Notes: a model not told the origin generated them from the letters alone. A stretch of DNA of 47,601 nucleotides from an uncultured Marinobacter sp. (GCF_946886895.1 NZ_CAMPJO010000021.1:1-47601); one strand, 5' to 3'; positions 19,801 through 29,852 are shown, numbered from the stretch's first letter. Numbers and translations: made by a program.

Positions 19801-22764
19801 TTACGACCTTTCGTTCTGGCTGGCGGTTACGGTACCGGCTTCCGGCTCGTAGGCTGGCAGTCTCAGCCTGACGCAGGTGCCTTTGCCGGTGTCGGTGTCC
19901 GCTGGGCTTTCGACATGGATATTGCCGTAGTGTTCTTCAACGATGCTGTACACCAGTGACAGGCCAAGGCCGGTCCCCTTATTGGGAGCCTTGGTGGTGT
20001 AAAAGGGCTCGAAGATGTGATCAAGCTGGTCCGCGGGGATACCCGAGCCCTCATCGATGATCTCGATGATAGCGGAGTAACCGTCGCCGTTTCCACTGAC
20101 CCGGATTGTCCCGCCTTCCGGCGAGGCATCCCGGGCATTGGCGAGCAGGTTCACGAATACCTGCACCAGTCGTTGCTCGTCACCCAGGATCTGCAGTTCC
20201 GGGGGGCATTCGTTAAGGTAATGGATGCCCATACCACGGTCACTGAGTGATAAAAGGTTGACGGATTCATCCACGCAGCGGCGAATAACCACGGGCTCGT
20301 ACCGGTTGGCCTGGGCATGATTGCCGGTACGGGCAAAGTTCATCAGCGATTGCAGGATGGCAGAGATGCGTCGCGTTTGCTGCTGAATCTGGTCTGCGGT
20401 ATCCAGGATGTCCGGGTGGTCGGTTTCAAGTTTCAGGTTTTGGGCCAGTGAGGAAATGCCGGTGACCGGGTTGCCAATCTCGTGGGCGACGCCCGCAGCC
20501 AGACGCCCGACGGACGCCAGGCGCTCACTGTGCATGAGCTCGTCCTCGAGCAGACGGGTTTCGGTCTGGTCCTCCACCAGAATGATGCTGCCACCTTCCG
20601 TGTGATCCGGGCCGCTCAGGGCGGCCTTGTGGAGATTCAGCCAGTGGGGTTTGCCGCGCAGGTCCAGCCGGTGCTTGTAACGGTGCAACTCCTCGCCCCG
20701 GTTAAAATCGTCCAGCAACAAATGCCAGTGCTCCGGCAGTGCCATCAGGCGGGCACCCACCACGTCGTCGGCGGTGATGCCGGTCAGCGACTCCATGGCA
20801 TGGTTCCACATCAGGATCTCGCCGTCCTCACCCACGGAGCAGGCAGGTATCGGCAGATTCTGCAGGGTCTGGCGGTAATGTCGCCGAAGGTTGTCGAGTT
20901 CGCCCGCCAGGCCGGTAAGCCGGTTCTGGTAATCGCCCAGGGCCCGCTCCACATAGCGTATATCCTGGGCGGTGCCGCTTCGGGTCATGGGCTTGAAGCC
21001 CAGATGCCGCTTGACCATGTCGCGGGCGACCGAAGGCCCAAGCAGCCCGGAGAGATTGACTTCCACCTGATCCCGGAGCCGGCGCAGCTGATAGGGCCGG
21101 TATTCCACATTGGGAAGTTTCAACTGGGCCAGGGCGCGCTCCACCTCCCGTCTGGCAACGTTGTGGCCAAGCGGGTCGGCCAGCTGGCGGACAAAGTCCG
21201 TGGATGAGGATGCCAGCAGTTCCCGTCGCTGGGGCCGTGATAATGCGCCCAGCGAGCAGGCTTGCGCTGCACTGGTTTCCTCGCTGCTGCTGCTGCTGAG
21301 GATGGAAATCAGCGAGAAGACGGTGACGTTCGCCGTCAGGCTGGCAAAGGTGAAGATATGCCAGTTGCTGTAGTCCGGCACTAGGGGCGCTCCCAGCCAG
21401 GCCAGCAGGTTGCCGGTGTGGGAGAAGGGCAATACCAGGGTAACAATCCAGATGACCAGCCCCGCAATCAGGCCAGAAATCAGTCCCCGGCGGTTGCCCT
21501 CTGGCCAGTAAATAACCCCCAGAGCCCCGGGGAGCAGTTGCAGGGTTCCTGACAGTGAGATGGCCCCCAGTATGGACAGGTCGAGATTTTTGCCCAGGGT
21601 TTCATGGAACAACAGCGCCAGAAAAATAATGACGGCGATCAGCAGCCGTTTGATCCACTGCAGCCAGCGGTAGATGTCCCCCTGGTCCCGGGGTGTTTTC
21701 AGGGGCAGAACCACATGGTTCAACACCATGCCGGCCAGGGCGAGGGTACTGACAATCATCAGCCCGCTGGCGGCGGACAGGCCGGCGATGTACATCAGCA
21801 AGGTGAGCAGCGGGTTGTTCAGGGCCTGGGCGACGCCAATGGAAAAAAAGTTGGCGCCGGTGGTCACGCCCAGTTCCTGTCCGCCCCAGAGAATCAGGGG
21901 CACCGGCAGCCCGAGCAGGAGCAGGTACAGTGGCAGTCCCCAACTGGCTTTTGCCAGCGCTTTTGGGGAGGGGTTTTCGCTGAACGTCATGTGGTACATG
22001 TGTGGCAACACCAGCGCCGCGGCGAACGACATCAGCATCAGCGCCCGCCAGCTGCCGTCGTCAATGCTCAGGGTCATGGCGCTGGCCGGGCTGTTGTTGC
22101 TGGCCAGCCAGTGTTCCAGCCCGGCCATCCCGTCGAAGACTCCAAACAGGATAACGCCGCCCAACGTCAACAGGGCCACCAGCTTGACCAGGGAGTCGAA
22201 GGCAATGGCCAGCACCAGGCCCTGATGGTTGTCGGAATTCTGATCCCGGCGGGCGCCAAACAGCATCGCGAACAATACGACAATCAGGCTGAACATGACG
22301 CTGATGGCTTTCGGCGAGGTGTCCGGAGCCAGAATGCTGGCGGAGGTGGTAACGGCCTGGATCTGCATGCTCAGCAAGGACAGGATGGCACCGCCGGAGC
22401 AAAGGGTAACCAGCGTTCCCGCCCACTGGCTCCGGTACCGGTAGGCGAACAGGTCGGCCAGCGAAGTAAGCTGGTACGCCCGGCCGATGCGCATGATCGG
22501 GTTAAGCAGAACCGGTGCCAGCAGAAACGCGCCACTGATGCCGAGGTAATAGGCCAGGAAGCCATAACCGGTTTCCGCCGCCATGCCCACCGCGGCATAG
22601 ACCGCCCAGATGCCGGCATAGACACCCAGGCTGAGGGTGTACACCAGCGGATGGCGTACCCAGTGTCGTGGCAGCATGCCTCGCTCGGTTACCCAGGCAA
22701 TACCGAACAGCAGCATCAGATAGAGCAGGCTGCACAATAGCAGCCCGGTTGCGCTAAAACTCAT
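19801..22764 (-). CDS. cbrA: Sensor histidine kinase CbrA with an SLC5-like transporter domain
   Basis: A 987-residue membrane kinase. Residues ~1-490 are a multi-span domain related to sodium/solute symporters. A linker (STAC-like) and a PAS domain (~630-740) follow. The kinase core has HEIGNPVTGISS (phosphoacceptor His near 757), the N-box FVNLLANARDAS, G1 DEGSGIPADQL and G2 GTGLGLSLVY. This layout is specific to the CbrA type; in Pseudomonas the transporter part is linked to histidine uptake. ATG 22764 (MSFSATGLLL) has GGGA six bases before it and matches the Pseudomonas start, so the longer frame to 22803 is rejected. The start overlaps cbrX by 11 bases. Confidence 0.94.
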   Translation of the reverse strand: MSFSATGLLLCSLLYLMLLFGIAWVTERGMLPRHWVRHPLVYTLSLGVYAGIWAVYAAVGMAAETGYGFLAYYLGISGAFLLAPVLLNPIMRIGRAYQLTSLADLFAYRYRSQWAGTLVTLCSGGAILSLLSMQIQAVTTSASILAPDTSPKAISVMFSLIVVLFAMLFGARRDQNSDNHQGLVLAIAFDSLVKLVALLTLGGVILFGVFDGMAGLEHWLASNNSPASAMTLSIDDGSWRALMLMSFAAALVLPHMYHMTFSENPSPKALAKASWGLPLYLLLLGLPVPLILWGGQELGVTTGANFFSIGVAQALNNPLLTLLMYIAGLSAASGLMIVSTLALAGMVLNHVVLPLKTPRDQGDIYRWLQWIKRLLIAVIIFLALLFHETLGKNLDLSILGAISLSGTLQLLPGALGVIYWPEGNRRGLISGLIAGLVIWIVTLVLPFSHTGNLLAWLGAPLVPDYSNWHIFTFASLTANVTVFSLISILSSSSSEETSAAQACSLGALSRPQRRELLASSSTDFVRQLADPLGHNVARREVERALAQLKLPNVEYRPYQLRRLRDQVEVNLSGLLGPSVARDMVKRHLGFKPMTRSGTAQDIRYVERALGDYQNRLTGLAGELDNLRRHYRQTLQNLPIPACSVGEDGEILMWNHAMESLTGITADDVVGARLMALPEHWHLLLDDFNRGEELHRYKHRLDLRGKPHWLNLHKAALSGPDHTEGGSIILVEDQTETRLLEDELMHSERLASVGRLAAGVAHEIGNPVTGISSLAQNLKLETDHPDILDTADQIQQQTRRISAILQSLMNFARTGNHAQANRYEPVVIRRCVDESVNLLSLSDRGMGIHYLNECPPELQILGDEQRLVQVFVNLLANARDASPEGGTIRVSGNGDGYSAIIEIIDEGSGIPADQLDHIFEPFYTTKAPNKGTGLGLSLVYSIVEEHYGNIHVESPADTDTGKGTCVRLRLPAYEPEAGTVTASQNERS

Positions 22765-22930
22765 TGGGGTCCCGCCGCCATTCGAGCCAGAAGCCGATGG
22801 CAATCAGGCCAGCCCAGATCACAAAGGGGCTGTACCAGGCGTTGCCAGGGGACGTCCACCAGTCGAGGATGTTGGGTGAAAATATATAAATGGCCAGCAC
22901 CAGGAGGAAGACCAGACGGTAGATGTACAT
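22754..22930 (-). CDS. cbrX: Small membrane protein CbrX
   Basis: A 58-residue protein (MYIYRLVFLLVLAIYIFSPN at the start, ending EWRRDPNEF) with two hydrophobic segments (~4-18 and ~36-50) and a Trp-rich middle. It closely resembles the small cbrX gene found before cbrA in Pseudomonas. Its last codons overlap the first codons of cbrA in another frame, so the two are probably translationally coupled. No good Shine-Dalgarno sequence precedes it. Function is unknown; control of CbrA synthesis or assembly is a guess from the overlap. Confidence 0.85.
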   Translation of the reverse strand: MYIYRLVFLLVLAIYIFSPNILDWWTSPGNAWYSPFVIWAGLIAIGFWLEWRRDPNEF

Positions 22931-22980
22931 CAGGCATAGTATCCGCGCTGAGGTTTGTGAAAGGCTTTATACCATGCCCT

Positions 22981-23853
22981 TCACCGGGCTGTCAGGTGGA
23001 TCGCCTGTCGCTGCCAGTGTTCCGCGGCCCAGGCCAGCAGATGGTCCGCGCTGGCCATCGTCAGTGACGACGGCGGTTGCTGGCCAAGCGCCTGCAGTGC
23101 CCGGTACAGGTTGTCGACCGGACGGCCGTCGTCGAGAGCCGGTGCGTGGGTCTGTTTGCTGAGTTTCTGGCCCTGTTCGTTCAGGATGACCGGTATATGC
23201 AGCCAGCTTGGCGGACGGGCACCGAGGGCGCTGTAGATTTGTTGTTGCTGGGCGGTCATGTCAAGCAGGTCGGAGCCACGCACCACATCGGTAATGCCCT
23301 GGTCGATGTCATCGACCACCACCGCCAACTGGTAAGCGTAGAAGCCCTCCTTGCGCAGCAAGACTGGATCATCCAGTTCCGCGACAACCTGTTGGCGCTG
23401 TGGCCCCAGTAGTAAATCCCGCCATTCGCAGGCGTCGTCCCCAAGCGCAAAACGAACCGCGTAGGGTCGCTGGCCAATGTCGGACTGCCCGGCACGGCAC
23501 GGCTGCGGGTGCCAGCCATCATGGGCCTGGAGTTCCTTGCGGGAACAGCTGCAACGGTAGCCATCACCCTGACGTAGCAGCCGTTCAATGGCGGCCTGGT
23601 AGGCGGCGTGGCGACGGGACTGAAAACGCACGGGCTCATCCGGGAACAGCCCGTGGGCCTCAAGGCTGTTGAGAATCTGGCCGGTGGCTTCCGGGGGTTC
23701 CCGGAGAGGGTCGAGGTCTTCGATCCGGATCAGCCACTGACCGCCCTGGCTTTTCGCCTCAAGGTAGCTGGCCAGTGCGGTGACCAGTGAGCCGAAATGC
23801 AGTGGTCCCGTGGGTGAGGGTGCGAAGCGGCCGCGATAGCGTGTGCTCGTCAT
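22981..23853 (-). CDS. gluQ: Glutamyl-Q tRNA(Asp) synthetase GluQ
   Basis: A shortened paralogue of glutamyl-tRNA synthetase that attaches Glu to queuosine in the anticodon of tRNA-Asp. It has RGRFAPSPTGPLHFGSLVTA (HIGH-like), IRIEDLDPLREPP, the zinc-site region YRCSCSRKEL, and KLSKQT (KMSKS-like). At 290 residues it lacks the anticodon-binding domain, as expected. It lies between dksA and cbrX on the same strand, the usual dksA-gluQ order. Confidence 0.96.
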   Translation of the reverse strand: MTSTRYRGRFAPSPTGPLHFGSLVTALASYLEAKSQGGQWLIRIEDLDPLREPPEATGQILNSLEAHGLFPDEPVRFQSRRHAAYQAAIERLLRQGDGYRCSCSRKELQAHDGWHPQPCRAGQSDIGQRPYAVRFALGDDACEWRDLLLGPQRQQVVAELDDPVLLRKEGFYAYQLAVVVDDIDQGITDVVRGSDLLDMTAQQQQIYSALGARPPSWLHIPVILNEQGQKLSKQTHAPALDDGRPVDNLYRALQALGQQPPSSLTMASADHLLAWAAEHWQRQAIHLTAR

Positions 23854-23861
23854 GTCGGGTC

Positions 23862-23891
23862 AGCCCGCCGGATGCGCATGCCGGCAGGGCT
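23862..23891. repeat. Hairpin between dksA and gluQ
   Basis: AGCCC-G-CCGG (23862-23871) and CCGG-C-AGGGCT (to 23891) form a stem with one mismatch around ATGCGCATG. No T-run follows on either strand, so it may weaken read-through from dksA or protect the dksA mRNA end rather than terminate fully. Confidence 0.5.
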
Positions 23892-23903
23892 CAGGCGTTT
23901 GTT

Positions 23904-24344
23904 TCAGATGCCGGTCTGGCGCTCGCGGATTTCGGCCAGTGTCTTGCAGTCGATGCACAGGGTGGCAGTCGGCCGGGCTTCCAGACGACGGATACCGATC
24001 TCCACGCCGCACTGGTCGCAGAAGCCGTAATCGTCCTTGTCGATCCGGTCGATGGTCTGGTCAATTTTCTTGATCAGTTTGCGTTCGCGGTCGCGGGTGC
24101 GCAGCTCGAGGCTGAATTCCTCTTCCTGGGTTGCGCGATCACTGGGATCCGCGTAATTTGCGGCGTCTTCCTGCATATGGTGCATGGTGCGGTCCACTTC
24201 TTCCATCAGCTCCTGCTTCCACTGCAGCAGCAGATTCTTGAAGTGCTCCAGCATGTCGGCACTCATGTACTCTTCACCCTTTTTCATTTCATAAGGGGTG
24301 AAGTTGGTAAAGCGTTCGCGTGGTTGTTCTGCAGTCGTTGCCAT
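23904..24344 (-). CDS. dksA: RNA polymerase-binding transcription factor DksA
   Basis: Enters the secondary channel of RNA polymerase and with ppGpp represses rRNA promoters and activates amino-acid genes. 146 residues: a long coiled coil whose tip has DPSDRA (the DxxDxA motif), and a four-Cys zinc finger (CDQC and CIDC). It is the first gene of the block dksA-gluQ-cbrX-cbrA-cbrB. The rRNA-type promoters at the far end of this window (47317-47580) are of the kind it would control. Confidence 0.97.
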   Translation of the reverse strand: MATTAEQPRERFTNFTPYEMKKGEEYMSADMLEHFKNLLLQWKQELMEEVDRTMHHMQEDAANYADPSDRATQEEEFSLELRTRDRERKLIKKIDQTIDRIDKDDYGFCDQCGVEIGIRRLEARPTATLCIDCKTLAEIRERQTGI

Positions 24345-24524
24345 TGAACCCGGCCTCTTGTTTGGACTTCACAAGAACGTTTTGCTCCATGCCGCTCCAG
24401 CCCCCGTGGCTGTGCGGTTGTACCCTGGATGAAGCATTCGTCCTGAAACGGGAATTTGCGGAAAATAGCAGATTAGTCACGGGGGTGCCAGCCTTGTGAT
24501 GCCTACTTTTTGCACGGAGGTCAG

Positions 24525-25256
24525 ATGAAGTTTCCAGAACCCCTGGTGGAGGGGCGGCTGATTCGCCGCTACAAGCGCTTCCTGGCGGATGTGCGCCTGC
24601 CGGATGGCCGCGAGGTGACCGCCCACTGCCCGAACACGGGCTCCATGCTTGGTTGTCAGCCCACCGAGGGCCGGGTATGGCTGAGCGAAAGCAACAATCC
24701 GAAGCGCAAGCTGCGGTACACCTGGGAGCTGGTTGAAACGGCCCCCGGTATGTTGGCGTGCGTGAACACGGCGAGGCCGAACGCCCAGGCGCAAGAGGCC
24801 ATAGGTGCTGGTCGGGTTGGCCCGCTCACCGGTTACCAGCACTGCCGGCCGGAAGTAAAATACGGCAGTGAAAGAAGCCGGATTGACCTGCTGTTATCCG
24901 GCCATGAAACGGAGCCGGATGCCTGGGTGGAAGTAAAAAATGTAACGCTGGCGGAAAACGGTCAGGGGTTTTTCCCCGATGCCGTGACTGAACGTGGACA
25001 AAAGCATCTGAGGGAACTTATGGCTCAGGTGGCTGGAGGTGACCGCGCCGTCCTGTTCTTTGTGGTGAACCATACCGGGATTGAAACCGTCCGGCCCGCG
25101 GATCATATCGATGCGCGATACGGCCAGCTTCTGCGGGAAGCCTGCGATGCCGGTGTGGAGGTGCTTGCCTATCGCGCCGCCCTGGGCGACGGCGCGGGCA
25201 ATCCCTCCGGAGAGCTCACGCTGACCGAATCAGTACCGGTGATTCTCGAGGTCTGA
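24525..25256 (+). CDS. sfsA: DNA/RNA nuclease SfsA
   Basis: A 243-residue member of the SfsA family (sugar fermentation stimulation protein), which has a PD-(D/E)XK nuclease-like fold. Motifs: [27 protein letters not shown] and the C-terminal [10 protein letters not shown] with the E-x-K catalytic pattern. Start ATG 24525 has GGAGG five bases before it, so the in-frame TTG 24510 is not used. It diverges from dksA. Its last 27 bases overlap the convergent kinase/ATPase gene. Its cellular role is not well known. Confidence 0.94.
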   Translation: MKFPEPLVEGRLIRRYKRFLADVRLPDGREVTAHCPNTGSMLGCQPTEGRVWLSESNNPKRKLRYTWELVETAPGMLACVNTARPNAQAQEAIGAGRVGPLTGYQHCRPEVKYGSERSRIDLLLSGHETEPDAWVEVKNVTLAENGQGFFPDAVTERGQKHLRELMAQVAGGDRAVLFFVVNHTGIETVRPADHIDARYGQLLREACDAGVEVLAYRAALGDGAGNPSGELTLTESVPVILEV

Positions 25257-26828
25257 TACGGCCAGTCCGAAATGCTGGCGGATGCGATCCGCCACTGCTT
25301 CGGCAACGTGCAGTTCTTCGGTGTGCAGGTGAATGGTGTGGCTCTTTTCCTCGGCGGTGAGCGGCTCGAACCAGCCTTGCTGGGCCGTCAACAACGCTTC
25401 GGTTGCTTCCGAGGCGTCGCCGGTGCGCTTGCGAATCCATTCCCGGCGTAGCGTTTCCGGCGCTTCACAGTGAATCAGGGCAAAGGGCAGTCCCAGCGAT
25501 TCGGCGGTGTCGGCAAACAGGGCGCGCTCGTGCTCTTTCAGGCAGGCGGCATCCACGATCACCGGAAGGCCGGCGGTCAGCAGGCCTCTGGCCAGTGTCG
25601 CCAGGCGCTGGTAGGTTTTTTCGTTGGCCTCAGTGGAGTAAAGGTCGGTACCGACGCCGGATTTGCTGTTATCCAGCGGGGCAAGGCCATGCAGGCGCTT
25701 GCGTTCGACATCGGAACGCAGCCGGATCAGACCGAGTTCACCCGCCATGGCGGCACTGGCGCAGGATTTGCCGCTGGCGGACAGCCCGGTGGTGGCGAGC
25801 AGGTAGGGGTTCGGGATGGTGCTGTAGTCTTCGGCAAGCCGGGCGTAGTCGCGATACCGTTGCATCAGGCCGGTTTTTTCGTCGTCGCTGAGTGCCGGGT
25901 TGGCCATGGTGAACAGGGCAATCTTGGCCCGCACCATGGCTCGGTAGGCCTTGTAAAGAGGGAGCAGGGGCAGGGCCTGGAAATCCCCCCGGTACTCCAG
26001 ATAGGTATTCAGCACCAGGTTGGCCAGCACCGGCTCGCGCCGGGATTCCAGGTCCATCAGCAGGAACGCCAGGTCGTTGATCACGTCAATCCAGCGGAAG
26101 GGCTCATTGAATTCGATGCAGTCGAAGACAGTGACCTTGTCATTGAACATCGTGATGTTGGCCAGGTGCAGGTCGCCGTGGCATTCGCGCACCAGGCCAT
26201 CGGCTCGGCGCCGGGCAATCAGGTCCCGGTGGCGTTCGAAGGTGGTCCGTGTCCAGGCATCGAGGTTGTCGAGCTGTACCTGCAGGCCGGGGTCGTCGAT
26301 CATCGGCCGTATCTGGTCGAAGTTTTCCTGCATGGCGGCGTAGACCGCTTCCGGCGTGCCGAAAGGTTTGTCCTCGGCTACCGGTGGCAACTGATCGTGG
26401 AAATGGGCCACCTGGCGGGCCAGGCTGCTCAGCAGGTCCCGGGTGAGGGCGCCGCTTTCCTGCAGGCGGTCGAACAGCTTGTCCTGGCGGAACTGCCGCA
26501 TTTTGATGGCGTACTCGAAGGCATCGCCGGTACCGCCGATGACCGGGTTGTCGGGGGAACCGGTGATGGGCAGTACCTCAAGGTACAGGTCGTTCGCCAG
26601 GCGACGGTTCAGCCGCAGTTCCTCCTCGCAGAAATGCTGGCGGCGGGCCAGGGTAGAGAAGTCCAGAAAGCCGAAGTCCATCGGCTTTTTGATCTTGTAG
26701 GCGTAGTCGCCGGTCAGGATCACCTGGGAGATGTGAGTCTCGATCACCTGAAAGTCATTCACGGGATGATCGTAGAGATCGGGATTCTGCAATGCCAGAA
26801 TCAGCGTATCCGGGGTGGTCTCACTCAC
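25230..26828 (-). CDS. Two-domain protein: aminoglycoside-phosphotransferase-like kinase fused to a P-loop ATPase
   Basis: 532 residues. The N-terminal part (to ~330) has the kinase catalytic loop [11 protein letters not shown] and the metal-binding VFDCIEFNE. The C-terminal part has a Walker A motif, [11 protein letters not shown] near residue 352, as in zeta-toxin/AAA_33-type small-molecule kinases. This fusion is widespread in proteobacteria and is annotated only as a bifunctional phosphotransferase/ATPase; the substrate is unknown and drug resistance should not be assumed. Start is GTG 26828 with GAGGAG six bases before it. Confidence 0.88.
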   Translation of the reverse strand: MSETTPDTLILALQNPDLYDHPVNDFQVIETHISQVILTGDYAYKIKKPMDFGFLDFSTLARRQHFCEEELRLNRRLANDLYLEVLPITGSPDNPVIGGTGDAFEYAIKMRQFRQDKLFDRLQESGALTRDLLSSLARQVAHFHDQLPPVAEDKPFGTPEAVYAAMQENFDQIRPMIDDPGLQVQLDNLDAWTRTTFERHRDLIARRRADGLVRECHGDLHLANITMFNDKVTVFDCIEFNEPFRWIDVINDLAFLLMDLESRREPVLANLVLNTYLEYRGDFQALPLLPLYKAYRAMVRAKIALFTMANPALSDDEKTGLMQRYRDYARLAEDYSTIPNPYLLATTGLSASGKSCASAAMAGELGLIRLRSDVERKRLHGLAPLDNSKSGVGTDLYSTEANEKTYQRLATLARGLLTAGLPVIVDAACLKEHERALFADTAESLGLPFALIHCEAPETLRREWIRKRTGDASEATEALLTAQQGWFEPLTAEEKSHTIHLHTEELHVAEAVADRIRQHFGLAVSDLENHRY

Positions 26829-26949
26829 TGTGTGCTCCTCGCGTTGCCTGAACCCATTGATTTTTATTGGCCTATCATAACGGGCAGATTACAGAAATAA
26901 CACACAGTTGGCCTGCCTTCCGGGCGTTTCCCTTCGTTATAATCCGATC

Positions 26950-29277
26950 ATGAAAAAATCTGACGCATCTTCGAGACCACCCCGAAAGTCGCCCCGCAAG
27001 ACCAGGAATGGCCGTCGTTCCCGGTTCTGGCGATTGTCACTCCGGCTGGCGGCTATCGGCCTGGCCCTGCTGGCTGGCTGGACTGTTTACCTGGACGCCG
27101 TTGTTACCGATCGATTCGAAGGTCGTCGGTTTGAGGTGCCGTCGCGGGTCTACGCCCGCCCACTGGAGCTGTATGAAGGTGCTGGTATCAGCTCGGGGGC
27201 TCTGCAACGGGAACTGGAACTGGCCGGATTCCGCCGGGGTGACGGCGTGAAGCCGGGCAGTTATCGGCGCAATGGCGGTCATTTCCTGATCAGCACCCGC
27301 GGCTTTCGGTTCCCCCAGGGCGATGAATCCCGTCGTCGTCTGTCATTGAACATTTACGATGACCAGATACAGGATTTCTCGGTGCTCAGCGGCGATAACG
27401 CTCCGATTGTCCGGCTGGAGCCGGCACAGATCGGGGGCATCTATCCCTCTCATAAGGAAGACCGCATCCTGGTCCAGCTCGACGAAGTGCCCGCCTTGCT
27501 GCCAAGAACCCTGATGGCGGTCGAGGACCGTAATTTCTATGAGCATGTCGGCGTGGCGCCCCTGTCCATCGGGCGAGCCATGCTGGCGAATCTGCGCGCC
27601 GGGGAAATTGTCCAGGGCGGAAGCACCCTGACCCAGCAGTTGGTGAAGAACTTTTTCCTCTCCCGGGAGCAGACCCTGGTTCGCAAAGCCAACGAAGCCC
27701 TGATGGCCATTTTGCTGGAACTGCATTACGAGAAAGACGATATTCTCGAAACCTACCTGAACGAAGTGTATCTGGGCCAGGCCGGCACCCGCAGCATCAA
27801 TGGCTTCGGCCTGGCGAGCCAGTTCTATTTCGGGGAATCCCTGATGAACCTGGACGTTCACCAGATCGCCCTGCTGGTCGGCATGGTCAAAGGCCCCAGT
27901 TATTACAATCCTCGCCGCAACCCGGAGCAGGCGACCGCCCGCCGCAACCTGGTGATTTCGGAAATGGAGGAAGCCGGCCTGATTGATTCCGCCAGGGCAG
28001 CGAGGGCCAGGGGCCTGCCACTTGGGGTGAGCGAGCGCCCCTCCTATTCGGAAAACCGGTATCCGGCCTATATTGACCTGGTGCGGCGGCATCTTGCCAG
28101 GGATTACAAGGAAGAGGACTTGCAGAGTGAAGGCCTGAGAATCTTCACCACTCTGGATCCGTCGATCCAGTATGCGGCGGAGTTCGCGGTGACCGACACC
28201 GTGCCTCGTCTGGCCAGTGGTGAGATGGGCAAGGCCCTGGAAGCCGCCCTGGTGGTCACCGCGAAAGATACCGGTGAGGTGCTGGCTCTGGTGGGCGGCC
28301 GGGATCCACAATTTGCCGGCTTCAACCGGGCGCTGGACGCCAGCCGGCAGATTGGCTCACTGATCAAGCCGTTTATTTACCTGTCTGCCCTGCAGCGGCC
28401 TGAAAAGTACACCCTGATGACGCCGGTGCTGGATAAGTCGTTTGTCCTTGAATTTGATGACGGCCGTCGCTGGTCGCCCAAAAACTACGATGGCGAGGAA
28501 CGGGGTGAGGTGCCCCTGTATAAGGCGCTGTCGCATTCCTACAACCTGCCGGCGGTCAGGGTTGGTCTTGATGTTGGCGTGGATGTGGTCAAGGACACCC
28601 TGAGGGCGTTCGGGGTAGCCTCGCCAATACCGGAGTACCCCTCCATGCTGCTGGGCTCGGTGGCCATGACCCCGGTTACCGTCGCACAGATGTACCAGGG
28701 GCTTGCCACATCCGGCTTCAACACGCCGCTGCGCACGATCCGGGAAGTTACGGACGCCAATGGTGAGCCTCTGTCACGCTACCGCCTGGAAGTGGATCAG
28801 GTGGCGGACCCGGCAGCGGTGCATTTGGTGCAGTACGCCATGCAGGAAACCATGCGCGAGGGCACTGGCCGGTCTGCTTACTACACCGTGCCGGACGAGC
28901 TGGCCCTGGCCGGAAAAACCGGTACAACGGACGGCGGCCGCGATTCCTGGTTTGCCGGCTTCAGTGGTGATCTGCTGGCTGTGGCCTGGGTGGGGCGCGA
29001 TGATAACGGGGGGACACCACTGACCGGTGCCACCGGGGCCTTGCCCATATGGTCCCGGTTTATGGCACAGGTACCACAACACAGCTTTTCGCCGGTGGTG
29101 CCCGATGGCGTGAACTATCTTTGGGTGAATACCCAAAGGCAGGCGCTGACCGACGAAGACTGCGATAATGCCCGCCTGTTGCCGTTTATTTCCGGTAGTG
29201 AACCGGTTCAGGAGGTGTCCTGCTCTGGTAATCTGGAACGGCGAATTCGAGGATGGTTTGAAGGGTTATTCCAATGA
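26950..29277 (+). CDS. mrcB: Penicillin-binding protein 1B (glycosyltransferase/transpeptidase)
   Basis: Bifunctional peptidoglycan synthase of the inner membrane. A basic cytoplasmic tail is followed by one membrane span (~33-53), a UB2H-like region, the GT51 domain (VEDRNFYEHVG with catalytic Glu near 193; QGGSTLTQQLVKNFF; second Glu region NEVYLGQ), then the transpeptidase with GSLIKP (catalytic Ser near 470), SYN near 529 and KTGTT near 655. 775 residues. ATG 26950 is preferred to an in-frame TTG 26908; the N-terminus MKKSDASSRPPRK fits the family. TATAAT occurs at 26938-26943, only six bases before the ATG, and no clear ribosome site is seen. Confidence 0.95.
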   Translation: MKKSDASSRPPRKSPRKTRNGRRSRFWRLSLRLAAIGLALLAGWTVYLDAVVTDRFEGRRFEVPSRVYARPLELYEGAGISSGALQRELELAGFRRGDGVKPGSYRRNGGHFLISTRGFRFPQGDESRRRLSLNIYDDQIQDFSVLSGDNAPIVRLEPAQIGGIYPSHKEDRILVQLDEVPALLPRTLMAVEDRNFYEHVGVAPLSIGRAMLANLRAGEIVQGGSTLTQQLVKNFFLSREQTLVRKANEALMAILLELHYEKDDILETYLNEVYLGQAGTRSINGFGLASQFYFGESLMNLDVHQIALLVGMVKGPSYYNPRRNPEQATARRNLVISEMEEAGLIDSARAARARGLPLGVSERPSYSENRYPAYIDLVRRHLARDYKEEDLQSEGLRIFTTLDPSIQYAAEFAVTDTVPRLASGEMGKALEAALVVTAKDTGEVLALVGGRDPQFAGFNRALDASRQIGSLIKPFIYLSALQRPEKYTLMTPVLDKSFVLEFDDGRRWSPKNYDGEERGEVPLYKALSHSYNLPAVRVGLDVGVDVVKDTLRAFGVASPIPEYPSMLLGSVAMTPVTVAQMYQGLATSGFNTPLRTIREVTDANGEPLSRYRLEVDQVADPAAVHLVQYAMQETMREGTGRSAYYTVPDELALAGKTGTTDGGRDSWFAGFSGDLLAVAWVGRDDNGGTPLTGATGALPIWSRFMAQVPQHSFSPVVPDGVNYLWVNTQRQALTDEDCDNARLLPFISGSEPVQEVSCSGNLERRIRGWFEGLFQ

Positions 29278-29852
29278 ACGTTTACCGATATTTCCAGGCT
29301 GGTCTGGCAGCCGCCGCGCTTGGCCTGGCCGGGTGCGCGGCGGGGCCGGGCGGTGACCCCATATACGTGCCGGTGGGCGGGCCTTCTCAGGCGCCTGAGC
29401 CGCCGCAAACCACCACATCCGGGCAGGATGAGCCGCGGGTGTGGCGAAAGAGCGAGCAGCCGGAGGTCCAGGCGCCGGAACCTGAGCAGCCGCAAAGCAA
29501 TGCCCCGAGCTACAGTGCTGCCGGAGAAAATTTGTCGCCGGCAGCGCTCAGCCTGGTGAGAGAAGCGGACAGGTTGCTGGCGCAGAATAATCCGTCGGCG
29601 GCAGTTGCACAGCTTGAGCGGGCCCAACGGATTTCCCCCCGGTCGCCGGCGGTGTACTTCAAGCTCTCCGAAGCTTACGTTGCCATGAACCAACTGGGTA
29701 ATGCCGAACAGTTTACTCTCAAGGGGCTGTCGCTGGCGGGCAGTGATGCGCGGATGCAGCGGGCCGGCTGGTTGTTGCTGGCGGACATCCGTCGGGCGAG
29801 GGGGAACGTGGCGGGTGCGGACCGGGCCGAGGCCCGGGCGGCGGCGCTCTGA
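29274..29852 (+). CDS. TPR-containing lipoprotein
   Basis: 192 residues with a lipoprotein signal peptide (LGLAGC, acylated Cys near 21), a Pro/Gln-rich linker (~25-75) and a C-terminal TPR-like region (SAAVAQLERAQRISPRSPAV and the next helices). It overlaps mrcB by ATGA, so the two are made together. It may assist or regulate PBP1B at the outer membrane, as lipoproteins such as LpoB do in E. coli; no sequence likeness to LpoB is claimed. Confidence 0.85.
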   Translation: MNVYRYFQAGLAAAALGLAGCAAGPGGDPIYVPVGGPSQAPEPPQTTTSGQDEPRVWRKSEQPEVQAPEPEQPQSNAPSYSAAGENLSPAALSLVREADRLLAQNNPSAAVAQLERAQRISPRSPAVYFKLSEAYVAMNQLGNAEQFTLKGLSLAGSDARMQRAGWLLLADIRRARGNVAGADRAEARAAAL

